From the NCBI GenBank assembly GCA_902764415.1, contig CACWVU010000028.1, positions 1 to 33,542 of the forward strand: DNA of 33,542 nucleotides. The letters run 5' to 3'. A model generated the notes under the pieces. It was not told the DNA's origin. It made no database searches and was given only the letters and a program-made list of their open reading frames with translations. A program made the position numbers and the translations under genes. Below, piece after piece: positions 1-6,745 of the stretch. Every line of letters begins with the position of its first letter. The first letter of the stretch is position 1. This DNA comes from an uncultured bacterium (GTDB lineage Bacteria; Verrucomicrobiota; Kiritimatiellia; RFP12; UBA1067).

Positions 1-217
1 CGTCAGCGGATGTCGCCCAGCCCCGGAGTCTGTTCGCGTAGCCGTTGGCGTATGTGCCATCCATCGAGGAGGCGGAATAGCTGTCGCCGTCATTCTCGTA
101 GACATCTCCGGATGCGAGATAGTAGGTAGGCTTGTCATCAGCCCATACGCTCGCCGATAGCATCGCGCCAGCGGCCAGCATCCTGACGGCGGCAGATTTG
201 ACCGATTGTGTATTCAT
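1..217 (-). CDS. secreted protein, N-terminal part, possible internal start inside the sigma-factor frame (partial)
   Basis: From an ATG at 217 the frame encodes a good Sec signal peptide: a basic start (MNTQSVKSAAVR), a hydrophobic core (MLAAGAMLSASVW) and an A-D-D cleavage region. A Tyr/Ser/Gly/Asn-rich mature region follows and leaves the window after 72 codons. A GAGGAAAG ribosome-binding sequence lies about 4-5 nt upstream of the ATG, supporting independent initiation. The family is not recognised; an envelope or adhesin-like protein is plausible from composition alone. Because the frame is continuous with the upstream ECF sigma factor, this could also be the C-terminal domain of a fusion, but a complete signal peptide argues for its own start. 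Confidence 0.6.
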   Translation of the reverse strand, partial: MNTQSVKSAAVRMLAAGAMLSASVWADDKPTYYLASGDVYENDGDSYSASSMDGTYANGYANRLRGWATSAD

Positions 218-1039
218 CGTGCTTTCCTCGTTGTTGGTGTTAGAATTGACAGTTATCGCCTCAAATACCTGGGGACTGTCCCCATTGGTTTCGTCCCCAT
301 TGGTTTCTTCCAAAGAACCCTCTGTGCCCTTTGTGTTCTTTGCGTTAAAAACAACCTCGGCTTCCTCCGTCTCTTCCTCTGCCGCGGGATCTGCCGCGGC
401 GAATGGCGATGACGCGAGACCGGTAGCGACTGCGGCGGCGTAGAGCAGCGTACCGCCAAAGAGGATTGCGCCGACGGCAAGCGCTGCGCGGCCCAGCGCC
501 TTGCCGAGCCGCTTGGCGAGAGCTTTGCGGGCATAGTGAAGGCTGCCTTTGACGGAGCCTGGTGACTTCCGCAGGATTTGCGCGATCTGACGGACGGAAA
601 GCGACTCGAAGTAGTGGAGCATCAGCGCCGAGCGCGCATTCTCAGGCAGCTGCGCGATGGCATTGCGCACGAATTCGGCATCTGAATTGGCTTCGATCTC
701 CTCGTCGGTGGCGTTGGACTGCGCGCGGATTTCACTTAGTACTTCCAGCTCCTCCGGCGAGAGATAGGTGATGGAGCGCATTGCTCGGTCGCGCTGCGAC
801 TTGCCGTGCAGGTTACGCAGAATCCCCTTCAGCCACGGCAAGAGCTCCCCTTTCGACGGATCGTACTTCTCGCGCTTGAACAGATGCGCCTCAAACGTCT
901 GCAAAACCAGCTCTTCAGCAGTATGCTTGTCGCCGGAAACGAGCGAGAGAGCCTCCAGCATCAATGCGTCACGGTACTTTTCAAGGAGGAGGTTAGCCTC
1001 CTGCTCGATGTCGCCGCGGATATCCTTGATAATGCCCAT
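1..1039 (-). CDS. ECF-type RNA polymerase sigma factor with membrane segment and long C-terminal extension (partial, runs off window)
   Basis: Residues about 20-82 resemble sigma region 2 (AEELVLQTFEAHL, then WLKGILRNL). Residues about 122-178 resemble region 4, a helix-turn-helix (LPENARSALMLHYF, SVRQIAQIL). One hydrophobic segment at about 183-204 (ALAVGAILFGGTLLYAAAV) probably anchors the protein in the inner membrane, followed by an acidic Ala/Glu-rich stretch. Role inferred: an extracytoplasmic-function sigma factor directing RNA polymerase to a dedicated promoter set. The ATG at 1039 lies 8 nt after an extended -10 (1048-1053). The oddity is that the frame has no stop: it crosses a linker made of dispersed-repeat-like DNA and enters, in frame, a typical signal peptide at codon 275. 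The sigma part (residues 1 to about 230) is secure; whether the remainder is one polypeptide or a separate downstream gene is open. No separate anti-sigma gene is visible. Confidence 0.8.
   Translation of the reverse strand, partial: MGIIKDIRGDIEQEANLLLEKYRDALMLEALSLVSGDKHTAEELVLQTFEAHLFKREKYDPSKGELLPWLKGILRNLHGKSQRDRAMRSITYLSPEELEVLSEIRAQSNATDEEIEANSDAEFVRNAIAQLPENARSALMLHYFESLSVRQIAQILRKSPGSVKGSLHYARKALAKRLGKALGRAALAVGAILFGGTLLYAAAVATGLASSPFAAADPAAEEETEEAEVVFNAKNTKGTEGSLEETNGDETNGDSPQVFEAITVNSNTNNEESTMNTQSVKSAAVRMLAAGAMLSASVWADDKPTYYLASGDVYENDGDSYSASSMDGTYANGYANRLRGWATSAD
281..310. repeat. two tandem 15-bp units within the sigma-factor linker
   Basis: The unit CCCATTGGTTTCGTC is followed at once by CCCATTGGTTTCTTC, one mismatch apart. 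On the minus strand they encode a doubled ETNGD pentapeptide. Directly beside them (271-283) is the perfect palindrome GGGGACTGTCCCC. Such sequence looks like dispersed intergenic repeat DNA that happens to stay open in this frame. Confidence 0.7.
317..349. repeat. dispersed 'gcaaagaacacaaagg' element, copy 1
   Basis: Read on the minus strand this stretch contains AACGCAAAGAACACAAAGG. A related copy, CCGCAAAGAACGCAAAGG, lies in the intergenic region near 2530-2548 on the plus strand. The resemblance suggests a dispersed non-coding element that here sits inside the sigma-factor reading frame. Confidence 0.45.
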
Positions 1040-1047
1040 ACATTACA

Positions 1048-1053
1048 ATATTA
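1048..1053 (-). promoter_or_regulatory. extended -10 promoter of the ECF sigma gene
   Basis: The minus strand reads TGG-TAATAT, then 8 nt, then the ATG at 1039. It matches the TGn-TATAAT-N6-8-start pattern seen before eight other genes here, with one change in the hexamer. There is no room for a Shine-Dalgarno sequence downstream of the expected transcription start, so the message would be leaderless or nearly so. Confidence 0.5.
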
Positions 1054-1127
1054 CCATTTCGCGGACAAAAGGTTATAAGAAATCTTCGCCGCGAGTTCCC
1101 CAGACGCAGAGCTGGTGTCTTGGGCGT

Positions 1128-2357
1128 TTAGCTCGCGGCGGGGATCTTCAGCGTCTCGCCGCCGCGCAGGGCGGAGAGGTGGGCGTAGACTCCGCAGATG
1201 GTGGAGTCGACCGCCACCTTCTCGTCCACGACGTGGCGGTGCTTCGGATCGAGGATCGCCCGGAGGAAGTCATCCGTGAGGTAGCCGTGGGAGCCGCCGT
1301 GGGAACCGGCTGGCATCCCATTTGGGAGCCCGTGGCGGCGGTAGTCCACCGCCTTCGCCGCGGCCGGGTCGCCGAGGAAGGACATCGACGCGTCGTCGTA
1401 GCCGCCGCGCTGCCCCCACACGCGCCCTCGCTCGCCGTTGACGCAGGGCATGTCGTAGGAGACGAGCATCCGCGCGCAGCCTCCAGTCTCCATCTTCATC
1501 AGCGCGAACTCGCTGCCGAACGGGTTGTCATAGCGGTTGCCGTCCCGGTAGCACTTGACGAGGCTCGGCTTGCCGATGCAGGTTACCTCGGTGAAGCGCT
1601 TCCGGGTGACGCAGGTGTAGAAGCCGGTCGGATGGGTGGGGTAGTACATCGGCGGGACGCCGTCGCGCCAGCCCTTGTAGCTGCCGACGCCGAGGCCGGA
1701 CTCGAGGTTCGAGCAGTGGAAGTACTCGCCCTCGGCGTAGACCACCTCGCCCATCGCGCCGGCTTCGTAGAGCCGGCGCATCTCGTAGCAGGACTGGCGG
1801 AAGGCGGTGGTCTCGTTCATCTGGTAGACCTTGCCGCTGCGCTTCACCGCGTCGATGAGCTTCGGCACGTACTCGAGCTGCTCGCGGCCGAAGAAGGCCG
1901 GCACCGCGCTCACGACGTGGAGGCCGTGATCGAGCGCCATGATGGCGAGGGAGACGTGGCTCGGCGCGTCGGTGGCGATGTAAACGGCCTCGAGCTTGTC
2001 CTCGGCGGCGTGCCGGATCATCTCCTCGCAGCTCGGATAGGTCTTCGGCGCCTTGGTGCGCTCCTGGAGGAGACGGCAGCGCTCGGGGTCGAGGTCGGTC
2101 ACCGCCACGACCTCGGCGTTGGGGTGGTTCTGGTAGCCGAAGGCGGAGCCGAAGGAGCAGAAGCCCTCGCCGGCGATGCCGACCCTGACCTTGCGGTCGG
2201 AATACGGCTGCCAAGGCTCCGCGGTCTTGAGGTCGGCGGCCTCCTCGTCGAATCCGCCCTTGACGTCGTTCTTCTCAGGCGCCTTCCATTCCTCCGCGAA
2301 TGCGCGAGCGGCGAAAATCGCCGCGCCCGCTCCGACAAATCCCCTTCTGCTGATCAT
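1128..2357 (-). CDS. Tat-exported Gfo/Idh/MocA-family oxidoreductase
   Basis: A 409-aa protein. The N-terminus carries a twin-arginine signal (SRRGFVG, then a hydrophobic stretch to about residue 21), so it should be exported folded, with its cofactor bound. Residues 57-70 (VRVGIAGEGFCSFG) form the Rossmann nucleotide-binding turn; the C-terminal half resembles the Gfo/Idh/MocA substrate domain. The usual E-K-P catalytic motif after the fourth strand is replaced by A151-V152-P153, so the lysine normally placed at the active site is absent. The substrate is probably a sugar or sugar derivative (family knowledge), but the reaction cannot be assigned. The ATG at 2357 follows AGGAAAGG by about 10 nt and overlaps by ATGA the stop of a 44-codon leader ORF, suggesting translational coupling. 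Families of such Tat oxidoreductases are often expanded in polysaccharide-degrading PVC bacteria. Confidence 0.85.
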   Translation of the reverse strand: MISRRGFVGAGAAIFAARAFAEEWKAPEKNDVKGGFDEEAADLKTAEPWQPYSDRKVRVGIAGEGFCSFGSAFGYQNHPNAEVVAVTDLDPERCRLLQERTKAPKTYPSCEEMIRHAAEDKLEAVYIATDAPSHVSLAIMALDHGLHVVSAVPAFFGREQLEYVPKLIDAVKRSGKVYQMNETTAFRQSCYEMRRLYEAGAMGEVVYAEGEYFHCSNLESGLGVGSYKGWRDGVPPMYYPTHPTGFYTCVTRKRFTEVTCIGKPSLVKCYRDGNRYDNPFGSEFALMKMETGGCARMLVSYDMPCVNGERGRVWGQRGGYDDASMSFLGDPAAAKAVDYRRHGLPNGMPAGSHGGSHGYLTDDFLRAILDPKHRHVVDEKVAVDSTICGVYAHLSALRGGETLKIPAAS

Positions 2358-2488
2358 GGTCTCTGTTCCTTTCCTGGTTGTCGGTGAAATATTACTGTAT
2401 ATGCTGTGTTCATGCTGGCCTTGGTCTCCGCCGGCGCGGCGGAAACGGCGAACGGCGCAGTAAAGCGCAGGGTGTTGCTCGGTCTCAC
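2354..2488 (-). CDS. 44-aa leader ORF upstream of and overlapping the oxidoreductase
   Basis: A GTG at 2488 lies 7 nt after an extended -10 (TGA-TATAAT). The frame stays open for 44 codons and ends in a TGA that overlaps the oxidoreductase start as ATGA. The product has a mildly basic N-terminus, an Ala/Pro-rich middle and the peptide NTAYTV. AYTV is encoded by the same GCATATACAGTA sequence that ends the repeat-borne leader ORFs at 12226-12435 and 14963-15196. No domain is recognised. It may be a translation-coupling leader or a fossil of the repeat family. The internal ATG (codon 26) is an alternative start giving 19 aa. Confidence 0.45.
   Translation of the reverse strand: MRPSNTLRFTAPFAVSAAPAETKASMNTAYTVIFHRQPGKEQRP
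2393..2404. repeat. solitary TACTGTATATGC repeat unit
   Basis: The 12-mer matches the CTGTATATGC core found at the left ends of the two 220-bp repeats (12286 and 15047) and in reverse orientation at 2646-2666. It has the same orientation and the same position relative to a TATAAT promoter and short ORF as in the full copies. Confidence 0.55.
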
Positions 2489-2495
2489 GTCGCGT

Positions 2496-2501
2496 ATTAT
2501 A
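2496..2501 (-). promoter_or_regulatory. extended -10 promoter of the oxidoreductase leader
   Basis: The minus strand reads TGA-TATAAT, then 7 nt, then the GTG at 2488. No convincing TTGACA-like -35 is visible upstream, as expected for an extended -10 promoter. Confidence 0.6.
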
Positions 2502-2721
2502 TCAAATTTCGTGGCTCGATTTCTTTTAGCCGCAAAGAACGCAAAGGCGGACGACCTTCGGTCGGGTGATATTCGGAGATTACGGTGCGGACGAAATCAA
2601 ACTGCCACGGAGGTCATACTACATGCCCACGCACAAAGACAAGCTTATACAGTAAAACATATACAGAAGGGTCCGACCCTTTTGTTCCTCTCAGCAACCT
2701 TCCGACCTTTGAATGGTGTCT
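2502..2721. other. non-coding stretch between the oxidoreductase promoter and the defence island
   Basis: I see no credible gene here. It holds a dispersed GCAAAGAACGCAAAGG-like element (about 2530-2548), a degenerate pair of the CTGTATATGC repeat (2646-2666) and a short perfect hairpin (2667-2681). It marks the left edge of the lower-GC island. Confidence 0.5.
2646..2681. repeat. inverted-orientation CTGTATATGC repeat pair with adjacent hairpin
   Basis: TATACAG, TAAAA, CATATACAG (2646-2666) is a slightly degenerate direct-repeat pair in the orientation opposite to the copies at 12286 and 15047. It abuts AAGGGTC-C-GACCCTT (2667-2681), a perfect 7-bp inverted repeat with a one-base centre. 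At 15035-15040 the 220-bp repeat is likewise preceded by AAGGGTC. This common boundary sequence sits at the downstream end of the defence island. Confidence 0.55.
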
Positions 2722-4194
2722 TTACCTTCCAGCATTACCGTTGATAAATTCTTCATAATAAGTGGTAATTCCCCATCGGAAATCAGAGCAGCCCAACACG
2801 CCTCTGCGTATGATTTCAGGAGAAACGCCGCACTTCAACAGAACCATTCCCATCATAAAACCCTCAAGCCAAAAATATGCTGACAGATACATCTTATCGT
2901 GTATGAGCGCCTTACTCTCTGAATGGGCAAACCCGTCTCGTCGAGCTCGAAGATAGTTTGTGTACGCCAACCATGCATTGTCATTATCAAGATGAAAGAA
3001 TGCGCACTTCATATTAAGTCGCGCCAAATCAAACAGCTCCTGAATCTTTGGAGGCTTAAACTTCAGTCGCCTGTAAAGCCAGTCCTTCAACTCCGGTTCG
3101 CTCCCCAACATTGCCAAGACATTGTCTGCATTGGTTTTGTGAACTTGATACCCCGGCATCTCTTCTCGCTTAAGGTTCAAATCCTCTCCATACAAATTGC
3201 GCGCCAAACCCTCAAACATAAAAACGAGCTCCGGAACGCCGCCATATGGGATTGCCGTCTGCCCAAATCTAAAATAAACAAGGCGGCCACAAATTCCTTC
3301 AATTTCATCATTCAACTTGAAATAGTTTTCTACAATACACGGCAGTTCTTTCTCAACTACATCGTATGGAACAAATATATCTTCTCGCTTTAACGGCGTC
3401 AGCAGCTTCTGCGGCAAAGGTCTTCGATTCAGGCGCCAAACAACCCCTGCTGTTTTCACCGTTTCGCTCAATGGATAATCAGCCCTTCCACATCGACCAT
3501 AATGCGCAGCATTCTTCCCTATCAACAATCCAAAGAAGGAAGTCAGACGGTGCTCATAATATTCGTAGCATCCCGTTTCACCATAATAGGGGAGTAACCC
3601 TTTTTTCGACTTAATAAAAACACACGGCTCATGACGCATCGTTCGCCGACTCGGCCCCTCCATTATCGACTGAACTGGAAGAAACGCCAAATAAACACGG
3701 ACGAAGGCATCCTCAAATATCAGTCGATGAAACTCAACGTGTTTTGACTTGCCGTCCTTTGGGCTGAAACATCCTCGATTCAACCATACATTCAAATTGC
3801 TAATGCCAAATGCATAAGAATCAAATGCAATCTCTTCAGCAGAATCAAACCCCAAATCTCCAACCCACATTTCAATAAAACCAAGCTCTGCCGATTCAGT
3901 CCCCAACCCAAATCCTCGGCTCGTCTGGCTCTGATGCTCAAGACACTTGAGTAATGCTACATGACGTACTGGATGAACACACCCGCGCACAAAACCATCA
4001 AAATCTTTCGTTTCCCCCGGGTAGCCGAACAATCGCAGCGATGCGCCATCTTCTCCATGAGAAAACGCGACCACCCCAGAAGCTTTCGTCTCTGTCCCCG
4101 GTCGCCACCAATATCCACTCGCCCGAAAAGGCTTGAGCTCATCATCCAAACCCACAATCGCGCCAACAACTTCATGCTCTTCTTCATCATCCAT
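2722..4194 (-). CDS. ApeA-like anti-phage HEPN protein
   Basis: A 490-aa protein. The N-terminal region (about 26-57: SGYWWRP, then a polar stretch and SLRLFG) resembles the ApeA N-terminal domain. The C-terminal helical region carries an R-x4-6-H motif (RARRDGFAH, R418/R419 to H424), the catalytic signature of HEPN RNases. ApeA proteins are single-gene anti-phage factors thought to cleave RNA during infection (established for the family). The middle of the protein is not recognised. The ATG at 4194 follows AGGAGG by 8 nt. It is the last gene of the island, downstream of a short orphan ORF and a decayed DUF262 fragment. Base composition is well below that of the core genes, consistent with transfer. 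The assignment rests on motif pattern and length, without a database search. Confidence 0.7.
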   Translation of the reverse strand: MDDEEEHEVVGAIVGLDDELKPFRASGYWWRPGTETKASGVVAFSHGEDGASLRLFGYPGETKDFDGFVRGCVHPVRHVALLKCLEHQSQTSRGFGLGTESAELGFIEMWVGDLGFDSAEEIAFDSYAFGISNLNVWLNRGCFSPKDGKSKHVEFHRLIFEDAFVRVYLAFLPVQSIMEGPSRRTMRHEPCVFIKSKKGLLPYYGETGCYEYYEHRLTSFFGLLIGKNAAHYGRCGRADYPLSETVKTAGVVWRLNRRPLPQKLLTPLKREDIFVPYDVVEKELPCIVENYFKLNDEIEGICGRLVYFRFGQTAIPYGGVPELVFMFEGLARNLYGEDLNLKREEMPGYQVHKTNADNVLAMLGSEPELKDWLYRRLKFKPPKIQELFDLARLNMKCAFFHLDNDNAWLAYTNYLRARRDGFAHSESKALIHDKMYLSAYFWLEGFMMGMVLLKCGVSPEIIRRGVLGCSDFRWGITTYYEEFINGNAGR

Positions 4195-4215
4195 TGCAAC
4201 ATCCTCCTCTAAGCG

Positions 4216-4431
4216 TCACAAACATACCCCACACTCCGCCCACGCCGCACCAAGTTCATTCGCCACATCTTCTAACGTCTTCAGACCCTGCACCCATTGC
4301 GTATTACGCAAGAATCCATATTCATCCAACAATCCGCCCTTATCTCCAAAAGAAAAAGTATGCTCGTGATGAACCATCCGAGCATCTACTTCTGAGGTTT
4401 CTATCAAATATCGTTCCACACCATTTCCCAT
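4216..4431 (-). CDS. 71-aa orphan ORF, probably a gene remnant
   Basis: An open frame of 71 codons ends 21 nt before the apeA-like gene. The sequence (for example DEYGFLRNTQWVQGLKTLEDV) looks protein-like rather than random, but matches no family I know and has no clear ribosome-binding site. An in-frame stop lies just upstream. It begins inside the tail of the DUF262 fragment but in a different frame, as if a deletion had joined two genes. It could be the 3' end of a lost gene or a small real gene. Confidence 0.3.
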   Translation of the reverse strand: MGNGVERYLIETSEVDARMVHHEHTFSFGDKGGLLDEYGFLRNTQWVQGLKTLEDVANELGAAWAECGVCL

Positions 4432-4568
4432 TCGATCTTCACCAGATCGTCAAACAGCTACTTGCAGCTTTCCTGCTTCCAGTCGTAATTCCGCTGATAG
4501 ACGGGAATGACGAACCGTTTCTTCGATCCGTCCATAAACTCCACCAATCTTGTCTCATTGCCTTTCAT
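4432..4568 (-). pseudogene. DUF262 (GmrSD-like) N-terminal fragment with premature stop
   Basis: From an ATG at 4568 the minus strand encodes MKGNETRLVEFMDG, then FVIPVYQRNYDWKQESCK. This is the strongly conserved start of DUF262 proteins, the NTPase/nuclease family of type IV restriction enzymes such as GmrSD. Codon 37 (4460-4458) is TAG where the family usually has Gln or Glu. The frame then continues recognisably (LFDDLVKIEWEM) before a TGA about 17 codons later. Everything beyond is missing. A point nonsense mutation plus deletion explains it. GGAG lies about 11 nt upstream of the ATG. Confidence 0.75.
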
Positions 4569-4623
4569 ACATTCAATATCTCCATGGAATCACTTCATTC
4601 TCAGGCTTACAAATCAATCTAAA

Positions 4624-5958
4624 TCAAGCACAAGATTCTCCGCGAACAATATCCCATTCAGAAAATTTCGTGTTTTGCTTCGCGAGGGAGTACATAGCAT
4701 GGCTCACTATCTCATTCCGGGGTGCCTGACAATAATCCTTCTCTTCAATCTTTTTCACCAAGCAAAACACCTGATGTGTTCTACTTTGCACAAACAAGAC
4801 AAGCACTTCTTTAGTTATTTTGTCCAATCCTTGGTCCCTCAGCACGGCGAGCGTCCGAGCATATGCTCGTGCGAAGTATTTTAAAGCAGACGCTTTCGTG
4901 TCATACGGAGCGACTCCGTAATAAAATACCGTCCCCATTAAAGGAATCGGTTTATCAGAAATTGCAAAGCCGCCCCTAAATCCATCTCCACCCCGTTTAA
5001 CACAACATAGATACGATCCCAACTTCAATGCCATGGCTCGTTTTGAGATTGCCGTACAACATAGCAATCGGCCTTGGCACATGAGATAAGAAAGTATACT
5101 CTCATTTCGACTTGGGGTCTCATCCATAATAAGAGACCGAACCATGGTGTCATCTATCGCATCTAACAGATTCCGTTGACCAAATATCTTTTGCCGCTTT
5201 GCGAACGATTTCCGCATCTTCCTCGTCATCCGCTCAAAGTTGTCATTCCCCACAAAAAAGACACAATCAGCCTCATTGAGCGTCTGCCAAGAAGAATCAT
5301 TCTCCAAATACATCGCAAACAAAGTAAGCTCAGTATACCCAACAATAGAACGCTTGCCACCACACAAAAACTTCTCGCGCTCTTTAAGCCAATACAGCAA
5401 ATCACCGACTGTAAACAATTGATTAATGATCCTATAAAAGTCTCGAAGAATAAAACTATGCACAGCCCCCCAACTCTTAACTTGCGACGGCACTTCCGTT
5501 ACTACGGGAGGAACACCTTCGAACCTCGCATCTGGATCATCATACATCTTGTCTTCAAAATCGACGACAACGACAGGGACAACATGATCGACTAATTCCA
5601 ACGGGAACTGATAAGTTTCATCACTCTCTGGAAACCAAACTTGAGGTAATTCAATGATTACATTTTGCCGCAACGACGATGCCAACTCTTTAAATTGACA
5701 TGCCGCCTTTTGCATTGTCTTTATCAATCGACTTTTGTATAAATCTCCCTTGTCTCCGTGCAAATCTTCACTCGTCATCTTCTTCCATTTCGATTGAAAG
5801 ACAATCATATACGGAAGTGCAAGAACAACAACGTCGCCAAGCTCCTTTTGTTGCCTATGCACTCGAATCTTGGGAGAGTGATACACACAATTTCTGCCGA
5901 AGCGTCTGCATAACGCGTCATACAACTCGGCTTCGCGAATATCTCCAAGACCTTCCAC
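4624..5958 (-). CDS. PD-(D/E)XK-like nuclease-domain protein, last gene of the Type III RM operon
   Basis: A 444-aa protein of unknown family. Residues 9-57 have the layout of a restriction-endonuclease-like fold: a helix with acidic residues (IREAELYDALCRRFG), a strand with D42 (ELGDVVVLAL) and a strand ending Q55-S56-K57 (YMIVFQSKWKK), i.e. a D...QxK core as in Mrr-like and Vsr-like nucleases. Residues 68-95 (DKGDLYKSRLIKTMQKAACQFKEL) resemble the helix that follows in such domains. The remaining 340 residues show no known motif. A GTG start at 5958 is chosen because a perfect AAGGAG lies 6 nt upstream, just after the PIN gene's stop (10-nt gap). Composition is AT-rich for this genome. Function inferred: a DNA-targeting effector or modulator acting with the RM genes or with the PIN protein. 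Confidence 0.6.
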   Translation of the reverse strand: MEGLGDIREAELYDALCRRFGRNCVYHSPKIRVHRQQKELGDVVVLALPYMIVFQSKWKKMTSEDLHGDKGDLYKSRLIKTMQKAACQFKELASSLRQNVIIELPQVWFPESDETYQFPLELVDHVVPVVVVDFEDKMYDDPDARFEGVPPVVTEVPSQVKSWGAVHSFILRDFYRIINQLFTVGDLLYWLKEREKFLCGGKRSIVGYTELTLFAMYLENDSSWQTLNEADCVFFVGNDNFERMTRKMRKSFAKRQKIFGQRNLLDAIDDTMVRSLIMDETPSRNESILSYLMCQGRLLCCTAISKRAMALKLGSYLCCVKRGGDGFRGGFAISDKPIPLMGTVFYYGVAPYDTKASALKYFARAYARTLAVLRDQGLDKITKEVLVLFVQSRTHQVFCLVKKIEEKDYCQAPRNEIVSHAMYSLAKQNTKFSEWDIVRGESCA

Positions 5959-5968
5959 AATTTACTCC

Positions 5969-6745
5969 TTATGAAACTGCCGCACCCTTATTCATCGTTC
6001 CTTTTACAATCAATCCATATACTTGCAGAACAGAATTGCAATATGTCAAATTACAACTGGCAAAGTCATCCCGAAGGTCTGCATGCAAGCAATCACGGTT
6101 CACACCCATATAATCTTTTACATTAGAACTTGTAAAATATGCAGCGCACACAAACCCCTTGCTTCGCAACATACGAGTCATATTAATCGCCGAACCACAA
6201 ATTAAACAGTCTCCGAACGAATCCTTTCCTTGATGCGCCGGCCTTTTTCGGCTCCCTTCACGGCAACTGCCCCACACGCGCGACTTCTCACTCGGGATTA
6301 CCACATGTCCTGCGCGAAACATCCCCGCAATCTGTCCCCGCAAATCCTCGTACAAGCCAGTTGCCCACGACAGGTCAAATTGAGTGTATGATTTAATGCC
6401 GCGAAAAACATCCCCTGAGAGGACTTTACTTGCCCGAACTGCATTATTCCATTTTCTTATCGGTTGATTCAACGCATCAATCTCACGCTTTACAAACTGA
6501 TCCGGCTTGCAGAACTCATCTTTAACTTGTTCCGAGAACACATAATGGCAGTAATGATTCTGGCTATTGTTCTGAATCGCAAGACACACCTTACGAACGT
6601 CATCTATCTTGCCATCAAGGATTCCCCTAAAGATATCTCCAAGACAACACGTATCAACAAACACAACAGGCCTCGGTTCGGACAAGATCAAGGCTACGGC
6701 ATCCTCTTCGGTTAGTGGTATTGGAGACGAATCACCCATTGACAT
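5969..6745 (-). CDS. PIN-like (DUF4935-type) ribonuclease
   Basis: A 258-aa protein when started at the ATG at 6745. PIN-domain features are visible in order: a first strand ending in D31 (PVVFVDTCCLGDI), E77 in SEQVKDEF, D175/D179 in KDSFGDCLI, and the final strand AYFTSSNVKDY with S206/N208/D211. These acidic residues usually coordinate the metal for RNA cleavage. The layout with an insertion before the GD motif resembles PIN/DUF4935 proteins rather than short VapC toxins. The gene overlaps the end of the preceding 222-aa gene by 14 nt (or 8 nt if the ATG at 6739 is used) and sits 10 nt before the nuclease gene. Target RNA unknown. The upstream partner could be a cognate antitoxin or sensor, but nothing in its sequence proves this. 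Confidence 0.7.
   Translation of the reverse strand: MSMGDSSPIPLTEEDAVALILSEPRPVVFVDTCCLGDIFRGILDGKIDDVRKVCLAIQNNSQNHYCHYVFSEQVKDEFCKPDQFVKREIDALNQPIRKWNNAVRASKVLSGDVFRGIKSYTQFDLSWATGLYEDLRGQIAGMFRAGHVVIPSEKSRVWGSCREGSRKRPAHQGKDSFGDCLICGSAINMTRMLRSKGFVCAAYFTSSNVKDYMGVNRDCLHADLRDDFASCNLTYCNSVLQVYGLIVKGTMNKGAAVS

Noticed and set aside
2667..2681. Hairpin 41 nt after apeA as its terminator
   Set aside because: The stem is perfect but short with a one-base centre, and on the apeA strand it is followed by CTGTATATG rather than a T-run. It fits better as part of the repeat boundary.
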